Source of the DNA: a virus | Strand: one strand, 5' to 3' | DNA length: 42,874 nucleotides | Virus record (IMG/VR): IMGVR_UViG_3300021364_000051 | Coordinates: 1 to 42,874 of that record | Part shown: in pieces, positions 14,304 through 22,322 of the stretch | Position numbering within the stretch: the stretch's first letter is position 1 | Layout: every line of letters begins with the position of its first letter | Made by a program: the position numbers and the translations under genes | The notes under the pieces: model-generated | Told to the model about the DNA's origin: nothing | What the model saw: the letters and a program-made list of their open reading frames with translations, nothing else | The model's database searches: none

Positions 14304-14555
14304 ATGGCAACATATCCCGTAAAACATAAAGATACAGGTGAAACTAAAGAAGTGATCATGAGTGTTCATGACTGGGATCAGTGGAAACAAGATAACCCAG
14401 ATTGGGAACGATATTTTACTCCAGAAAACTCACCTGGATTAGGACTAGAACCAATTGGTGAATGGAAAGATAAACTTGTTAAATCAAAACCAGGATGGAA
14501 CGAAGTGCTTGAAAAAGCATCAGCAGCACCAGGAGCAAAAAATTTAAAGATTTAA
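14304..14555 (+). CDS. Conserved cyanophage protein, 83 aa
   Basis: ATG 14304 gives the familiar N-terminus MATYPVKHKDTGETKEV followed by MSVHDWDQWKQDNPDWERYF and a C-terminal GEWKDKLVKSKPGWNEVL. I recall this protein as a conserved gene adjacent to phoH in T4-like cyanophages; some relatives are described as FmdB-like, but the zinc-binding cysteines of FmdB are absent here. Two bases separate it from phoH. Confidence 0.75.
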   Translation: MATYPVKHKDTGETKEVIMSVHDWDQWKQDNPDWERYFTPENSPGLGLEPIGEWKDKLVKSKPGWNEVLEKASAAPGAKNLKI

Positions 14556-14556
14556 A

Positions 14557-15318
14557 ATGGCTAGAAAGAAAAGAAACAACGACAACGTTGGTATTAATTC
14601 CGAGTATCATCGTTTAGCACTGAAGGGTAAGAAACCAATCAATACTGATCACCTTTTAGATATTGAACCACTTACACCAAATCAAAAGAAACTATTTGAT
14701 TCTTATGAGCAAGGAAAACATGTTGTTGCATATGGTACAGCAGGAACAGGTAAGACATTTGTTACTTTGTATCATGCAATCAAAGATGTTTTAAATCAAT
14801 TTACACCATATGAAAAAGTTTATGTAATTAGATCTTTAGTTGCAACCAGAGAGATTGGATTTCTACCTGGAGACCATGATGATAAGTCTAATCTCTATCA
14901 GATTCCATATAAGAACATGGTAAAATACATGTTCCAGATGCCTTCTGATGCTGAGTTTGAAATGCTCTATGGTAACTTAAAAACTCAAGGAACTGTAAGC
15001 TTTTGGAGCACATCTTTTATACGTGGAACCACTTTTGATAATGCAATCTTATTGATTGACGAGTTTCAGAACTTGAATTTTCATGAACTTGATAGTATAA
15101 TTACAAGAGTTGGTGATAACTGCAAGATTATGTTTTGTGGTGATGCAACTCAAAGTGATCTCACAAAAATCAATGAAAAAAATGGTATCGTTGACTTTAT
15201 GAAAATAATGGATCAAATGCCATCCGTCGATGTTATTGAGTTTGATGCTGATGACATCGTAAGATCTGGTCTTTGTAGAGAATACATTATTGCTAAAAAT
15301 GAATTAAATATCCTGTAA
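14557..15318 (+). CDS. phoH: PhoH-like ATPase
   Basis: A 253-residue P-loop ATPase of the PhoH family. Walker A is AYGTAGTGKTF (about residues 58-68) and Walker B is AILLIDEFQN (about 165-174), with FCGDATQSDL as the sensor-like motif. PhoH is widespread in marine phages, where it is used as a marker gene; in bacteria it belongs to the phosphate-stress regulon or acts as an RNA helicase with a nuclease. Its role in phage is not settled. Length and motifs are intact. Its stop overlaps the start of the RecB-like nuclease gene, suggesting a working partnership on nucleic acid. Confidence 0.93.
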   Translation: MARKKRNNDNVGINSEYHRLALKGKKPINTDHLLDIEPLTPNQKKLFDSYEQGKHVVAYGTAGTGKTFVTLYHAIKDVLNQFTPYEKVYVIRSLVATREIGFLPGDHDDKSNLYQIPYKNMVKYMFQMPSDAEFEMLYGNLKTQGTVSFWSTSFIRGTTFDNAILLIDEFQNLNFHELDSIITRVGDNCKIMFCGDATQSDLTKINEKNGIVDFMKIMDQMPSVDVIEFDADDIVRSGLCREYIIAKNELNIL

Positions 15319-15989
15319 TGTTTAAACATATTGACATTGACCTTCCAGAACTAACTCGTGAAACTATTGATGGAGTTAGGTTTTATAATGTTCCAGATGC
15401 TGATGAACTTTTAAAACTCGTATCTATCACTTCAGTGACAAGTCACTTTAACCGAGAGACTTTTGCTAAGTGGAGGAAGAGAGTTGGTGAAGATGAAGCA
15501 AATAAAATTACGAAGAAAGCTACAAGTCGTGGAACTGATATGCACACACTAGTAGAAAACTTTCTTCGTAATGAAGAAATGCCAACTGGTTCTGTTCAAC
15601 CATTGTCAGAGTTTCTATACTTACTTGCGAAAGATGACTTAAAAAGAATAAATAACATCTATGCTCTTGAAAAGTCCCTATATAGTAAGTACCTAGGCAT
15701 TGCTGGCACCGTTGATTGTATTGCTGAGTTCGACGGTGAACTTTCGATCATAGACTTTAAAACATCTAAGAAACCCAAACCAAGAGATTGGATCGAAAAT
15801 TATTTTGTGCAGTGCTGTGCATATGCGTGTATGCTTCATGAATTAACTGGATTATCAGTTAAGAAGTTCGTGATTATTATGTCATGTGAAAATGGTGAAG
15901 TTGAAGTATACGAGGAATATGATAAAGAAAAATATATTAAACTACTAGTAAAATATATCAAAAAGTTTGTAGATGACAAACTATCTTGA
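15318..15989 (+). CDS. PD-(D/E)XK exonuclease, RecB/Cas4-like
   Basis: A 223-residue nuclease of the RecB-like superfamily. The order of motifs is RGTDMHTLVENFL (the helix with catalytic His), GIAGTVDCIAEFDG (metal-binding Asp), LSIIDFKTSKKP (the D-x-K core) and YFVQCCAYACMLHEL (the Q-x-x-x-Y helix). It probably degrades host DNA or processes recombination ends. It starts at ATG 15318, overlapping phoH by one base. Such nucleases are common in cyanophages between phoH and gp33/gp59. Confidence 0.85.
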   Translation: MFKHIDIDLPELTRETIDGVRFYNVPDADELLKLVSITSVTSHFNRETFAKWRKRVGEDEANKITKKATSRGTDMHTLVENFLRNEEMPTGSVQPLSEFLYLLAKDDLKRINNIYALEKSLYSKYLGIAGTVDCIAEFDGELSIIDFKTSKKPKPRDWIENYFVQCCAYACMLHELTGLSVKKFVIIMSCENGEVEVYEEYDKEKYIKLLVKYIKKFVDDKLS

Positions 15990-16014
15990 TTTTTTTCGTA
16001 TTTCCTGATATAAT
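15986..16014 (+). promoter_or_regulatory. Sigma-70 type promoter before gp33-like gene
   Basis: TTGATT 15986-15991, within the end of the nuclease gene, and TATAAT 16009-16014 with a 17-base spacer. Transcription would begin about 16021. Confidence 0.7.
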
Positions 16015-16038
16015 ATGTTTATGATTTAATCTCAGTAT

Positions 16039-16332
16039 ATGTTATCAATTTATTCAGAAGTTATGCCTAAGAAAGAGAACAAAGAACTAGAAAAAGAATT
16101 AGAAAATAAATTCTATTCTCAGGCAAAAGTTTCTCAAGATATTGAAGAGATTTATCGTACTAATGAAGACATGAATTACATTGATAGTGTTATGCATTTT
16201 TGTGAAGAGAATAAGATCGATGTTGAGTCCATTCCCAAGTTGATTTCAAAACCACTTAAGGAAAAGATTAAGTACGATGCAATGGAACTCAATTTCTTAA
16301 AGAGAAGTAGTAGAGCTAAACTTGTAATTTGA
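16039..16332 (+). CDS. gp33: Late transcription coactivator, gp33-like
   Basis: A 97-residue protein; ATG 16063 (MPKKENKELE) is an alternative start. The C-terminal half MNYIDSVMHFCEENKIDVESIPKLISKPLKEKIKYD is split here for length: YIDSVMHFCEENKIDVES, then IPKLISKPLKEKIKYD, then MELNFLKRSSRAKLVI. I recognise this pattern as cyanophage gp33, the protein that bridges host RNA polymerase, the sliding clamp gp45 and the late sigma factor gp55 to turn on late genes. The position before gp59 agrees with other T4-like cyanophages. It has its own promoter. Identification rests on pattern memory and synteny. Confidence 0.7.
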   Translation: MLSIYSEVMPKKENKELEKELENKFYSQAKVSQDIEEIYRTNEDMNYIDSVMHFCEENKIDVESIPKLISKPLKEKIKYDAMELNFLKRSSRAKLVI

Positions 16333-16350
16333 AAATTGACTTTTAATTCC

Positions 16351-16380
16351 ATTTTTGGGGGAAAAAAATTCCCGCAAAAT
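16351..16380 (+). promoter_or_regulatory. Two-part hairpin in the leader of gp59
   Basis: GGGAA (16359-16363) pairs with TTCCC (16369-16373) around a five-A loop, and ATTTT (16351-16355) pairs with AAAAT (16376-16380) outside it. A G/C island TTTGGGGG...CCCGC in this AT-rich gap, 24 bases before the start of gp59, suggests a conserved regulatory element. I recall similar sequence upstream of this gene in other cyanophages. It has no T tract directly behind it, though six T occur at 16395-16400. Confidence 0.55.
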
Positions 16381-16403
16381 TTTCACGCGTAGGGTTTTTT
16401 ATA

Positions 16404-16994
16404 ATGAGTCCTTTTGAATGCTACAAGACTTATGTCGCAGTAAAGAATCACTTTACTAAAGAGAGTTTTGATTATCACAAATATTGTGGCAAAACTCGTA
16501 TGACAGTTCAGTCTTTCTATAAAAGGAAAGATAGATATTGGTTTGAAAAATTATCGAGACAGAGAAATGATTCTGAAATTAAAGACTTTTTCGTTTCTAA
16601 CTTTGTTGCATGTGACGATCCACAAACTTTATGGATAGGAGAGTTAATTAGAAATGGAAACACCAATTATCAATCCTGGCAAAAAAGAGTCCAATCACTT
16701 ACATACATTTTCAGAGAAGAAATTGAAAGATCTTTCAATAAAGGAAATTTTGATAGTATGTTCGAGATTGAAAATAATAGACATCCGCCAATTGTCAAAT
16801 TATATTTAAGTAAAAAGATTAGTATTGAGACTTTTCTTATTTTAGATAAAATACTTGGGTTTTCTTCTCAATTTAATAGAAAACTATCTGATCCAATTTG
16901 GGATCTAATTAGTTTTAAAATAAAAAAATATAAACCTTTTCTAAATATTGACATGTTTAAATTTAAAAAAATATTAAAGGAGATTGTATTATGA
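16404..16994 (+). CDS. gp59: Helicase loader gp59
   Basis: A 196-residue protein matching T4 gp59, which loads the gp41 replicative helicase onto gp32-coated forks and links replication to recombination. It starts MSPFECYKTYVAVKNHFTK and has FDYHKYCGKTRMTVQSFYKR, RYWFEKLSRQRND and FFVSNFVACDDPQTLWIGE, all conserved in cyanophage versions. Both helical domains are present and the length fits (T4: 217 residues). It overlaps the DUF1825-like gene by 4 bases and is two genes upstream of its partner gp32. Confidence 0.93.
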   Translation: MSPFECYKTYVAVKNHFTKESFDYHKYCGKTRMTVQSFYKRKDRYWFEKLSRQRNDSEIKDFFVSNFVACDDPQTLWIGELIRNGNTNYQSWQKRVQSLTYIFREEIERSFNKGNFDSMFEIENNRHPPIVKLYLSKKISIETFLILDKILGFSSQFNRKLSDPIWDLISFKIKKYKPFLNIDMFKFKKILKEIVL

Positions 16995-17338
16995 GTGAAT
17001 TTTTTAAATCTAGTGTGGTTAAAGAAGAAATTTTAGAAATTTCTGAATTGCAAGAAAAAGTTTATTCAAAACTTTTCGAGTTTCCAAGACTTGATAGAGA
17101 AGAAAAAATTAATCATATTTTAGATCTTGAAAATTTGATGGAAAAGCAGAGAGTATTGTACACTAGACTTTCATTATCCGATGATCCCGATGCTAAGGAA
17201 ATGAAAAGACGTATCGAAGAATCAGCATCTCTTATGGGACTTTCAAGAGATATTGACATGAATTTGCTTTTTACTAATATGAGTAAGTTGATTCAAAATC
17301 TCAAAGCACAACTTCGAGAAGAAAAGCTTGACACCTAA
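16991..17338 (+). CDS. DUF1825-like protein, 115 aa
   Basis: ATGA overlap with gp59. Begins MSEFFKSSVVKEEILEISEL and contains the marker FPRLDREEKINHILDLENL, then MEKQRVLYTRLSLSDDPDA. This matches the layout of DUF1825, a family shared by cyanobacteria and cyanophages. It is almost all alpha-helical. Conserved position between gp59 and gp32 suggests a replication or recombination accessory role, but none is established. Confidence 0.75.
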   Translation: MSEFFKSSVVKEEILEISELQEKVYSKLFEFPRLDREEKINHILDLENLMEKQRVLYTRLSLSDDPDAKEMKRRIEESASLMGLSRDIDMNLLFTNMSKLIQNLKAQLREEKLDT

Positions 17339-17357
17339 ATAGGATGCCTGCTATAAT
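17328..17357 (+). promoter_or_regulatory. Strong promoter for gp32
   Basis: TTGACA 17328-17333 and TATAAT 17352-17357 with an 18-base spacer, overlapping the end of the previous gene. Transcription would start about 17364, leaving a leader of about 39 bases with GAGG before ATG 17403. An additional CTAAATA box sits in the spacer. Confidence 0.8.
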
Positions 17358-17402
17358 TGCAGAGCACACAAGCCACAATCCAAACAAATCCGAGGTAATC
17401 CA

Positions 17403-18332
17403 ATGTCTTTCTCAAATCTCAAAAAGCAATCCTCCTTAGGCAACCTTACTGCCAAACTGGTAAAAGAAGTAGAAAAACTGAATAGTAACAGCAGCACTGA
17501 TGATCGTCTTTGGAAACCAGAACTAGACAAATCTGGTAACGGTTATGCAGTTATTCGTTTCCTTCCCGCACCTGATGGTGAAGAACTTCCTTGGGCAAAG
17601 ATGTATTCTCATGCTTTCCAAGGTCCTGGTGGATGGTATATTGAGAACTCACTGACCACTACAGGTGGTAAGGATCCAGTTTCTGAGTACAACCGTGAAC
17701 TCTGGAATAGTGGTAGTGAATCTAATAAAGAAATTGTTCGCAAGCAGAAGCGCAAACTTTCTTATTATAGCAACATCTATGTTGTTAAAGATTCTGCAAA
17801 TCCTGCAAACGAAGGTGGTGTCTTCCTTTACAAGTTTGGCAAGAAGATCTTTGATAAGATCATGGAAGCAATGCAACCCGAGTTTGAGGATGAAGAACCA
17901 ATCAATCCTTTCGATTTCTGGCAAGGTGCCAACTTCAAACTGAAGATCAAGAAAGTTGCAGGTTACTGGAACTATGACTCTTCCGAGTTTGATCGTCCTG
18001 GTGCTCTTCTGAATGATGATGATGCTATGGAAGCAATCTGGAAGAAAGAGTATTCTCTTGCTGCCCTAACTGCTGCTGATCAATTCAAGTCTTATGATGA
18101 CTTGAAGAAGCGTCTTGACTATGTTCTTGGTAACAAAGGAACACCAAAGTTCCAGGATCAAGAGACTGTTGAGGAAGAAGACCAATTTCGACGTGAAAAT
18201 CGTGGTGAAGTAGAACAATCCTTCACTCCCAGTTTCAAGTCTGAACCTGAACCTTCTTTAGAGACTACTACTAGTTCTTCTGATGATGAAGATGATGCCC
18301 TTTCATACTTCCAAAAACTTGCCGAGGAATGA
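17403..18332 (+). CDS. gp32: Single-stranded DNA-binding protein gp32
   Basis: A 309-residue T4 gp32 homologue. The basic N-terminus (MSFSNLKKQSSLGNLTAKLV) is the cooperativity domain. The core (about residues 40-230) is the OB-fold with WKPELDKSGNGYAVIRFLP, PGGWYIENSLTT and NIYVVKDSANP; the T4 zinc-binding residues are not clear here. The last about 50 residues are highly acidic (SSSDDEDDALSYFQKLAEE), the protein-interaction tail. It coats replication forks and binds gp59 and gp43. Codons here look more GC-rich and host-like than in its neighbours, as expected for an abundant protein. Confidence 0.95.
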   Translation: MSFSNLKKQSSLGNLTAKLVKEVEKLNSNSSTDDRLWKPELDKSGNGYAVIRFLPAPDGEELPWAKMYSHAFQGPGGWYIENSLTTTGGKDPVSEYNRELWNSGSESNKEIVRKQKRKLSYYSNIYVVKDSANPANEGGVFLYKFGKKIFDKIMEAMQPEFEDEEPINPFDFWQGANFKLKIKKVAGYWNYDSSEFDRPGALLNDDDAMEAIWKKEYSLAALTAADQFKSYDDLKKRLDYVLGNKGTPKFQDQETVEEEDQFRRENRGEVEQSFTPSFKSEPEPSLETTTSSSDDEDDALSYFQKLAEE

Positions 18333-18358
18333 GATAGCATCTTATTACAATCTACTTA

Positions 18359-19018
18359 TCAACTAATCATAGTTTCTGTATCTTTTAAGGTTTTACTGAT
18401 AAATTCAGTAGAACCTTCTTTATATGGAAGAATATCACTTAGGTCTTCGATTGCTATACCTATGTAAATTGGTTTTAACATATAAATTGATCGTTTTCTT
18501 TCTTGAAGTCTTTCTTCATAAATTAAATTTGTTACTGGATATGATACGTCTGTAAGTCTTACAGATCTATCAAGATCAATGTCATAAAATTCTACTGCAA
18601 AATTTTCTTCAACTTTTAATCCTGGTGGAAAAACAGTTTCATTTTGAGAATTAAATACTCTTTTGCTTTCATAAAATCTAACTTTAGATGCATTTTCATA
18701 TGATCCATATTTTTCGAGAATATATTCATTAAAAATTCTTGCCGACATTGGCCATTCTGTTTGACAATTTAATACATTATTGGCAAGTAAAATAAGCCAA
18801 TCTAAATTTGGATCACTGTAGAATTTATTTGCAATTTGATCAGGTCTTTCATCACCTTTTATGAAATACTTTTCAAAAAAAGTTATATTTTGAAAAATAT
18901 CTTCTCTAAGTTTTGCTTTGCGAAAAAGATTTTTTACTAGTACTTTATCTCCAATACTACTATTTTTTAGTAGATTTGCGTATTGAAAATCGGGGACTCT
19001 ATTGAAGTAATCTGACAT
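18359..19018 (-). CDS. gp53: Baseplate wedge protein gp53
   Basis: A 219-residue protein. The N-terminus MSDYFNRVPDFQYANLLKN and the LysM-like part GDERPDQIANKFYSDPNLDW, followed by LILLANNVLN, identify T4 gp53, which joins baseplate wedges around the hub. It lies 3 bases after gp48 on the minus strand, and its 3' end faces gp32 across 26 bases with no obvious terminator. Late gene expected. Confidence 0.9.
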   Translation of the reverse strand: MSDYFNRVPDFQYANLLKNSSIGDKVLVKNLFRKAKLREDIFQNITFFEKYFIKGDERPDQIANKFYSDPNLDWLILLANNVLNCQTEWPMSARIFNEYILEKYGSYENASKVRFYESKRVFNSQNETVFPPGLKVEENFAVEFYDIDLDRSVRLTDVSYPVTNLIYEERLQERKRSIYMLKPIYIGIAIEDLSDILPYKEGSTEFISKTLKDTETMIS

Positions 19019-19020
19019 TT

Positions 19021-20568
19021 TTAGTAACCTATTTCGTCTTTAGCTAAACCAGCTTCTTCGTAATCACTATAGTATACTGGTTCAATTTCATTAAAACTGA
19101 GTGTCATCTGATATCCAGTCATAGTTCTTCTTTCATCATCAAAAGTCATGTAGCTTCCACTTGGGAGATAATTTACACTACATCCTATTAAAGCACATAC
19201 TTTTGATCTACCGAGTGCGCCATGCTCTTTTCCAGGTTCTCCACCCTTAAAAAATCCAATTCTATACAAATTGGGTGCCAATAAGAACAATTTTGAAGCT
19301 TCTTTTCTTACCGCCATTGTTTGCTTTAACACTCTTATTATTCTTCTTACATTTGTAGCTTCTCTTTCTGATCTTGGGTGCATGTCAATTGTAAAAGTAA
19401 ACTTTCTTAACTCTGGATTATTAAATAATAGAGTTAAATTTGGATTGATAATTGCCCCACCTGCTCTACTTAATAATCCAGAAACACCTGCTGCTTTGCC
19501 TGCTAGAGCAGTTGCGGCTGCCTCTGAAAGCTGATCTTTATTTTGTTCAATTTCTCCTATAATTGAATTTAAACTATCCTGAAATGCTTTCGGGAGATCC
19601 CCTTTAATGGAATTGTATGCAAGTACAGCCAATTGCTTTTGAAATGGATTTAATTCATTTTCTCCCCAACCGACTGTATTACTGTCTACAAGATTTTGGA
19701 TTGGTAAATAAATTGCTTGAGATCCAGATGGAGGTGTAAAATTTCTTTTAAAAGTAGGTGCTCCGGATATATTTGTTTTTAGTTCTTCTGGTCTATATCT
19801 AAAATTAATAATTTTCATATAATCCTGACCGAGTTGTGTTAAGTCGTCAGGATAAAATAATCCACTAACTCCGTCATCAATATCTAAATTAGAACTGAAA
19901 ATGGAGGGATCAGCGACATTAAGTGGATTATTTACTCCAAATGCAAATGGAATTCCTCCAAAATCACTTCCAGGTTGCCCAGCAGGAAGAATTCCACCAC
20001 CATCATTTGCATCACCAACATCAGGTGCTGGTCCTGCTTCAGCACCAGGTTCATTAGTAGCAGATGGTTCTATTTCTGTCTGTGGAGAATCTGTTGATTG
20101 AATTCCAGCAAAAGCTTCACCTTCTGCTGATGATGCTGCAATAATAGATCTTTCAGTACTTGTTGATCCTTCTTGAAATAATTGCTGACTTATATCTGAG
20201 AATTGCTGAGTTCCAGATCTACTATTAGGAATATACATTCCTGTCGCAATAAAATTCTTTGCTTCGGCATCATTTGCATAATTACGTCTTTTTAATTTAT
20301 TAGTATGATTTAAAATATCAAAAATAATATTTTCTGGTCTATTAATTGGTCTTACCTTTCCATCAAATTTTTCGGTTTGTTTTGAATATCCTCTTATTTC
20401 ATATATTTCTACTTCTTCACCTTTAAATATTACACTTAACTTTGAATTTCCGGTTGAACTATTGGTTTTTACGGTAGCATCAATTTCCAATTCACCTCTT
20501 TTATCTGCAATATTTGCAGGGTTTGTAGGAGCAAATGATAATTTTATATTTTGTACCTTTATGGCCAT
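19021..20568 (-). CDS. gp48: Baseplate tail-tube cap gp48
   Basis: A 515-residue protein beginning MAIKVQNIKLSFAPTNPANI. It contains a conserved central RPENIIFDILNHTNKLKRRN and a C-terminal phage-tube-like domain (LRKFTFTIDMHPRSEREATN, then IGFFKGGEPG and MTFDDERRTMTGYQMTLSF). T4 gp48 caps the baseplate hub and starts tail-tube assembly with gp54. A Pro/Gly/Ala-rich variable linker occupies about residues 160-215. It is longer than T4 gp48 (364), as in other cyanophages. Preceded by a minus-strand late box at 20591. Confidence 0.88.
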   Translation of the reverse strand: MAIKVQNIKLSFAPTNPANIADKRGELEIDATVKTNSSTGNSKLSVIFKGEEVEIYEIRGYSKQTEKFDGKVRPINRPENIIFDILNHTNKLKRRNYANDAEAKNFIATGMYIPNSRSGTQQFSDISQQLFQEGSTSTERSIIAASSAEGEAFAGIQSTDSPQTEIEPSATNEPGAEAGPAPDVGDANDGGGILPAGQPGSDFGGIPFAFGVNNPLNVADPSIFSSNLDIDDGVSGLFYPDDLTQLGQDYMKIINFRYRPEELKTNISGAPTFKRNFTPPSGSQAIYLPIQNLVDSNTVGWGENELNPFQKQLAVLAYNSIKGDLPKAFQDSLNSIIGEIEQNKDQLSEAAATALAGKAAGVSGLLSRAGGAIINPNLTLLFNNPELRKFTFTIDMHPRSEREATNVRRIIRVLKQTMAVRKEASKLFLLAPNLYRIGFFKGGEPGKEHGALGRSKVCALIGCSVNYLPSGSYMTFDDERRTMTGYQMTLSFNEIEPVYYSDYEEAGLAKDEIGY

Positions 20569-20585
20569 TAGTAATTACCTTCCGT

Positions 20586-20933
20586 TCAGTTATTTAGGAT
20601 GATTCTTTGATATGGTAATGATCTTAAATATGTTATTTCATCATTGTAAATACGATGAACTTTTCCAATAACTTCTTGCCAAGTATATCTTCTTGGCATA
20701 TTTAGATGAAAATTTATTCCAATAAACCCCCAAGATTGTAGAGATGTGCAGGCAATTAGTGGATGCTGGTCATATAAAATGTTCTCAGTTTTTGCCAAAT
20801 ATACAAAAGTATAATAATTTCCTGGTTCTGGAATAAATTCAGATTCTGTAAAAACTTCAAGAATTGCTTCCATGTAATCATCGGGGTCGGAAAGAGTGTC
20901 AACTTTCTCTTTCAATGCCTCAATACGATTCAT
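20586..20933 (-). CDS. Conserved hypothetical protein, 115 aa
   Basis: Overlaps gp4 by 4 bases and lies 17 bases before gp48. Contains EPGNYYTFVYLAKTENILYD, then DQHPLIACTSLQSWGFIGIN and FHLNMPRRYTWQEVIGKVH. I recall this as a conserved T4-like cyanophage protein located between gp4 and gp48. Its place among head-completion and baseplate genes points to a virion assembly role; no family name can be given. Confidence 0.65.
   Translation of the reverse strand: MNRIEALKEKVDTLSDPDDYMEAILEVFTESEFIPEPGNYYTFVYLAKTENILYDQHPLIACTSLQSWGFIGINFHLNMPRRYTWQEVIGKVHRIYNDEITYLRSLPYQRIILNN
20591..20598 (-). promoter_or_regulatory. Possible late promoter for gp48 on the minus strand
   Basis: Minus-strand CCTAAATA, 22 bases before the gp48 start, resembles the late box (NATAAATA) with one difference at the second base. 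Confidence 0.4.
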
Positions 20934-21379
20934 TTTTTGAGACCAAGTTCGTTTTCTGTTATAATTTTGAATTCAAGTAAACGATCAGCACAAAATTCTC
21001 TTGCTGCCTTCCATTTTGCTTGATTCACTGCATAGGTTTTTACTTCATACAACCAAGATTTACTTTTACGTTTTGGTGTAACATTTGGTTGTTGAGTTTG
21101 TTTATATGGCTTCACTTCAATTACATATTTTTTAATATTTCCATTACTTTCACGAACTTTAATGAAAAAGTCTGGGAAATATTTATGAACTCGATTATCT
21201 ACTGGAGAACGATATGGAATCCAAAATTCTTCACTGCCCCATTCTATAATATTATCATTTTTATCACACCAGATGCAAAATCTTCGTTCCCAACTACTGC
21301 GGCAAATAATGTTGTTAGTATCACCAATATATTTTTGAGGATTTGTTGGTTTGTATAGACTTTTATGAGTCTCAGGCAT
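20930..21379 (-). CDS. gp4: Head completion protein gp4
   Basis: A 149-residue protein with CRSSWERRFCIWCDKNDNI, WGSEEFWIPYRSP and HKYFPDFFIKV, then KYVIEVKPYKQTQQP. These match T4 gp4 (gp50/65), a head-completion protein with a PD-(D/E)XK nuclease-like fold: PDFF carries the Asp and EVK the Glu-x-Lys. It starts after a perfect minus-strand late promoter box (TATAAATA) at 21410-21417 and heads the gp4-unknown-gp48-gp53 operon. Confidence 0.9.
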   Translation of the reverse strand: MPETHKSLYKPTNPQKYIGDTNNIICRSSWERRFCIWCDKNDNIIEWGSEEFWIPYRSPVDNRVHKYFPDFFIKVRESNGNIKKYVIEVKPYKQTQQPNVTPKRKSKSWLYEVKTYAVNQAKWKAAREFCADRLLEFKIITENELGLKK

Positions 21380-21409
21380 CTCTTATACATAGTATAACAA
21401 AGTTATATC

Positions 21410-21417
21410 TATTTATA
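21410..21417 (-). promoter_or_regulatory. Late promoter for the gp4-gp53 operon
   Basis: The minus strand reads TATAAATA, the exact T4 late promoter box, 30 bases before the gp4 start and within the 39-base divergent gap between gp4 and gp54. Confidence 0.75.
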
Positions 21418-21418
21418 G

Positions 21419-22273
21419 ATGGCTGCACCAAAAGGAAGATCAATAACTATGTCCGAGTTAAAATCTCGGATAATGACACCTGCTACGACATCACATTATG
21501 AGGTATATTTTCTAGCTCCTACTGGATCTGGAGGAAGCACTTTAGGAGTTCCTGATGGTGTTTTACGTGATATTAGAACTTCGCAAAGATATAATTTACC
21601 AGTTACATCAGACGAACAAATATTAATTAATTTATCTTGTAGTGAAACCACTCTTCCTGGGTCATCATTTATGACACATGAAATAACGAATGATAGGAGT
21701 GGTGTTACTGAACAGCATGTTTATAGACGTTCATATGATAATAGAATTGATTTTACTTTTTTCGTAGATAGAAATTATGTAATACTTAGATTTTTTGAAG
21801 GATGGATGGCATCAATAACTAATGAAGATAAATTTGATTTTGATCCTCAAAATAAAGGATCTAGATATGTAGTAAAATTTCCTAAAGTTTATCAATCGGA
21901 TTCCCTATACATAACTAAATTTGAAAAGGATGTTGGTAGACCTGATGAACAAACACAATTACGATATGGATTTAATGGTGCTTATCCAGTTGCTATAAAT
22001 TCAATTCCCGTAAGTTATGGTCCGTCCGACTTATTGAAAGTTACCGTTACCATGTCTTTTATAAGATATTGGGTTCAAAGTATTGGATCTGGATCTGCTC
22101 AAAAAGTTGATCCGCTTACCAATGCACAAATAGTTGGACAATCTCAAATAGGTCCAAATCAAACTAGAACAGAATTTTTACTACCAAATGGAGATCTTTC
22201 TGTTCAAGTATCTTCATTTGGATCTTCTTTTACTAATCTTCCAGGTAGTTTTATACCTTCAATCTTTAGGTAG
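21419..22273 (+). CDS. gp54: Baseplate tail-tube initiator gp54-like
   Basis: A 284-residue protein with a tail-tube-like fold (T4 gp19/gp54 family): TSHYEVYFLAP, INLSCSETTLPGSSFMTHEI, YDNRIDFTFFVDRNYVILRF, FEGWMASI and a C-terminal LLKVTVTMSFIRYWV strand pattern. T4 gp54 (320 residues) binds gp48 and starts tube polymerisation. Divergent from gp4 and next to gp26, it fits that role. I see no strong ribosome site before ATG 21419, and the ATG lies just beside the opposite-strand late promoter. Confidence 0.78.
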   Translation: MAAPKGRSITMSELKSRIMTPATTSHYEVYFLAPTGSGGSTLGVPDGVLRDIRTSQRYNLPVTSDEQILINLSCSETTLPGSSFMTHEITNDRSGVTEQHVYRRSYDNRIDFTFFVDRNYVILRFFEGWMASITNEDKFDFDPQNKGSRYVVKFPKVYQSDSLYITKFEKDVGRPDEQTQLRYGFNGAYPVAINSIPVSYGPSDLLKVTVTMSFIRYWVQSIGSGSAQKVDPLTNAQIVGQSQIGPNQTRTEFLLPNGDLSVQVSSFGSSFTNLPGSFIPSIFR

Positions 22274-22293
22274 ATCAGAACCTGGAGATCCGG

Positions 22294-22301
22294 CATAAAT
22301 A
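22294..22301 (+). promoter_or_regulatory. Late promoter for gp26
   Basis: CATAAATA 22 bases before ATG 22323 in a 49-base gap fits the NATAAATA late box. Confidence 0.6.
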
Positions 22302-22322
22302 AAAAGTCTGAATTGAAAAATC

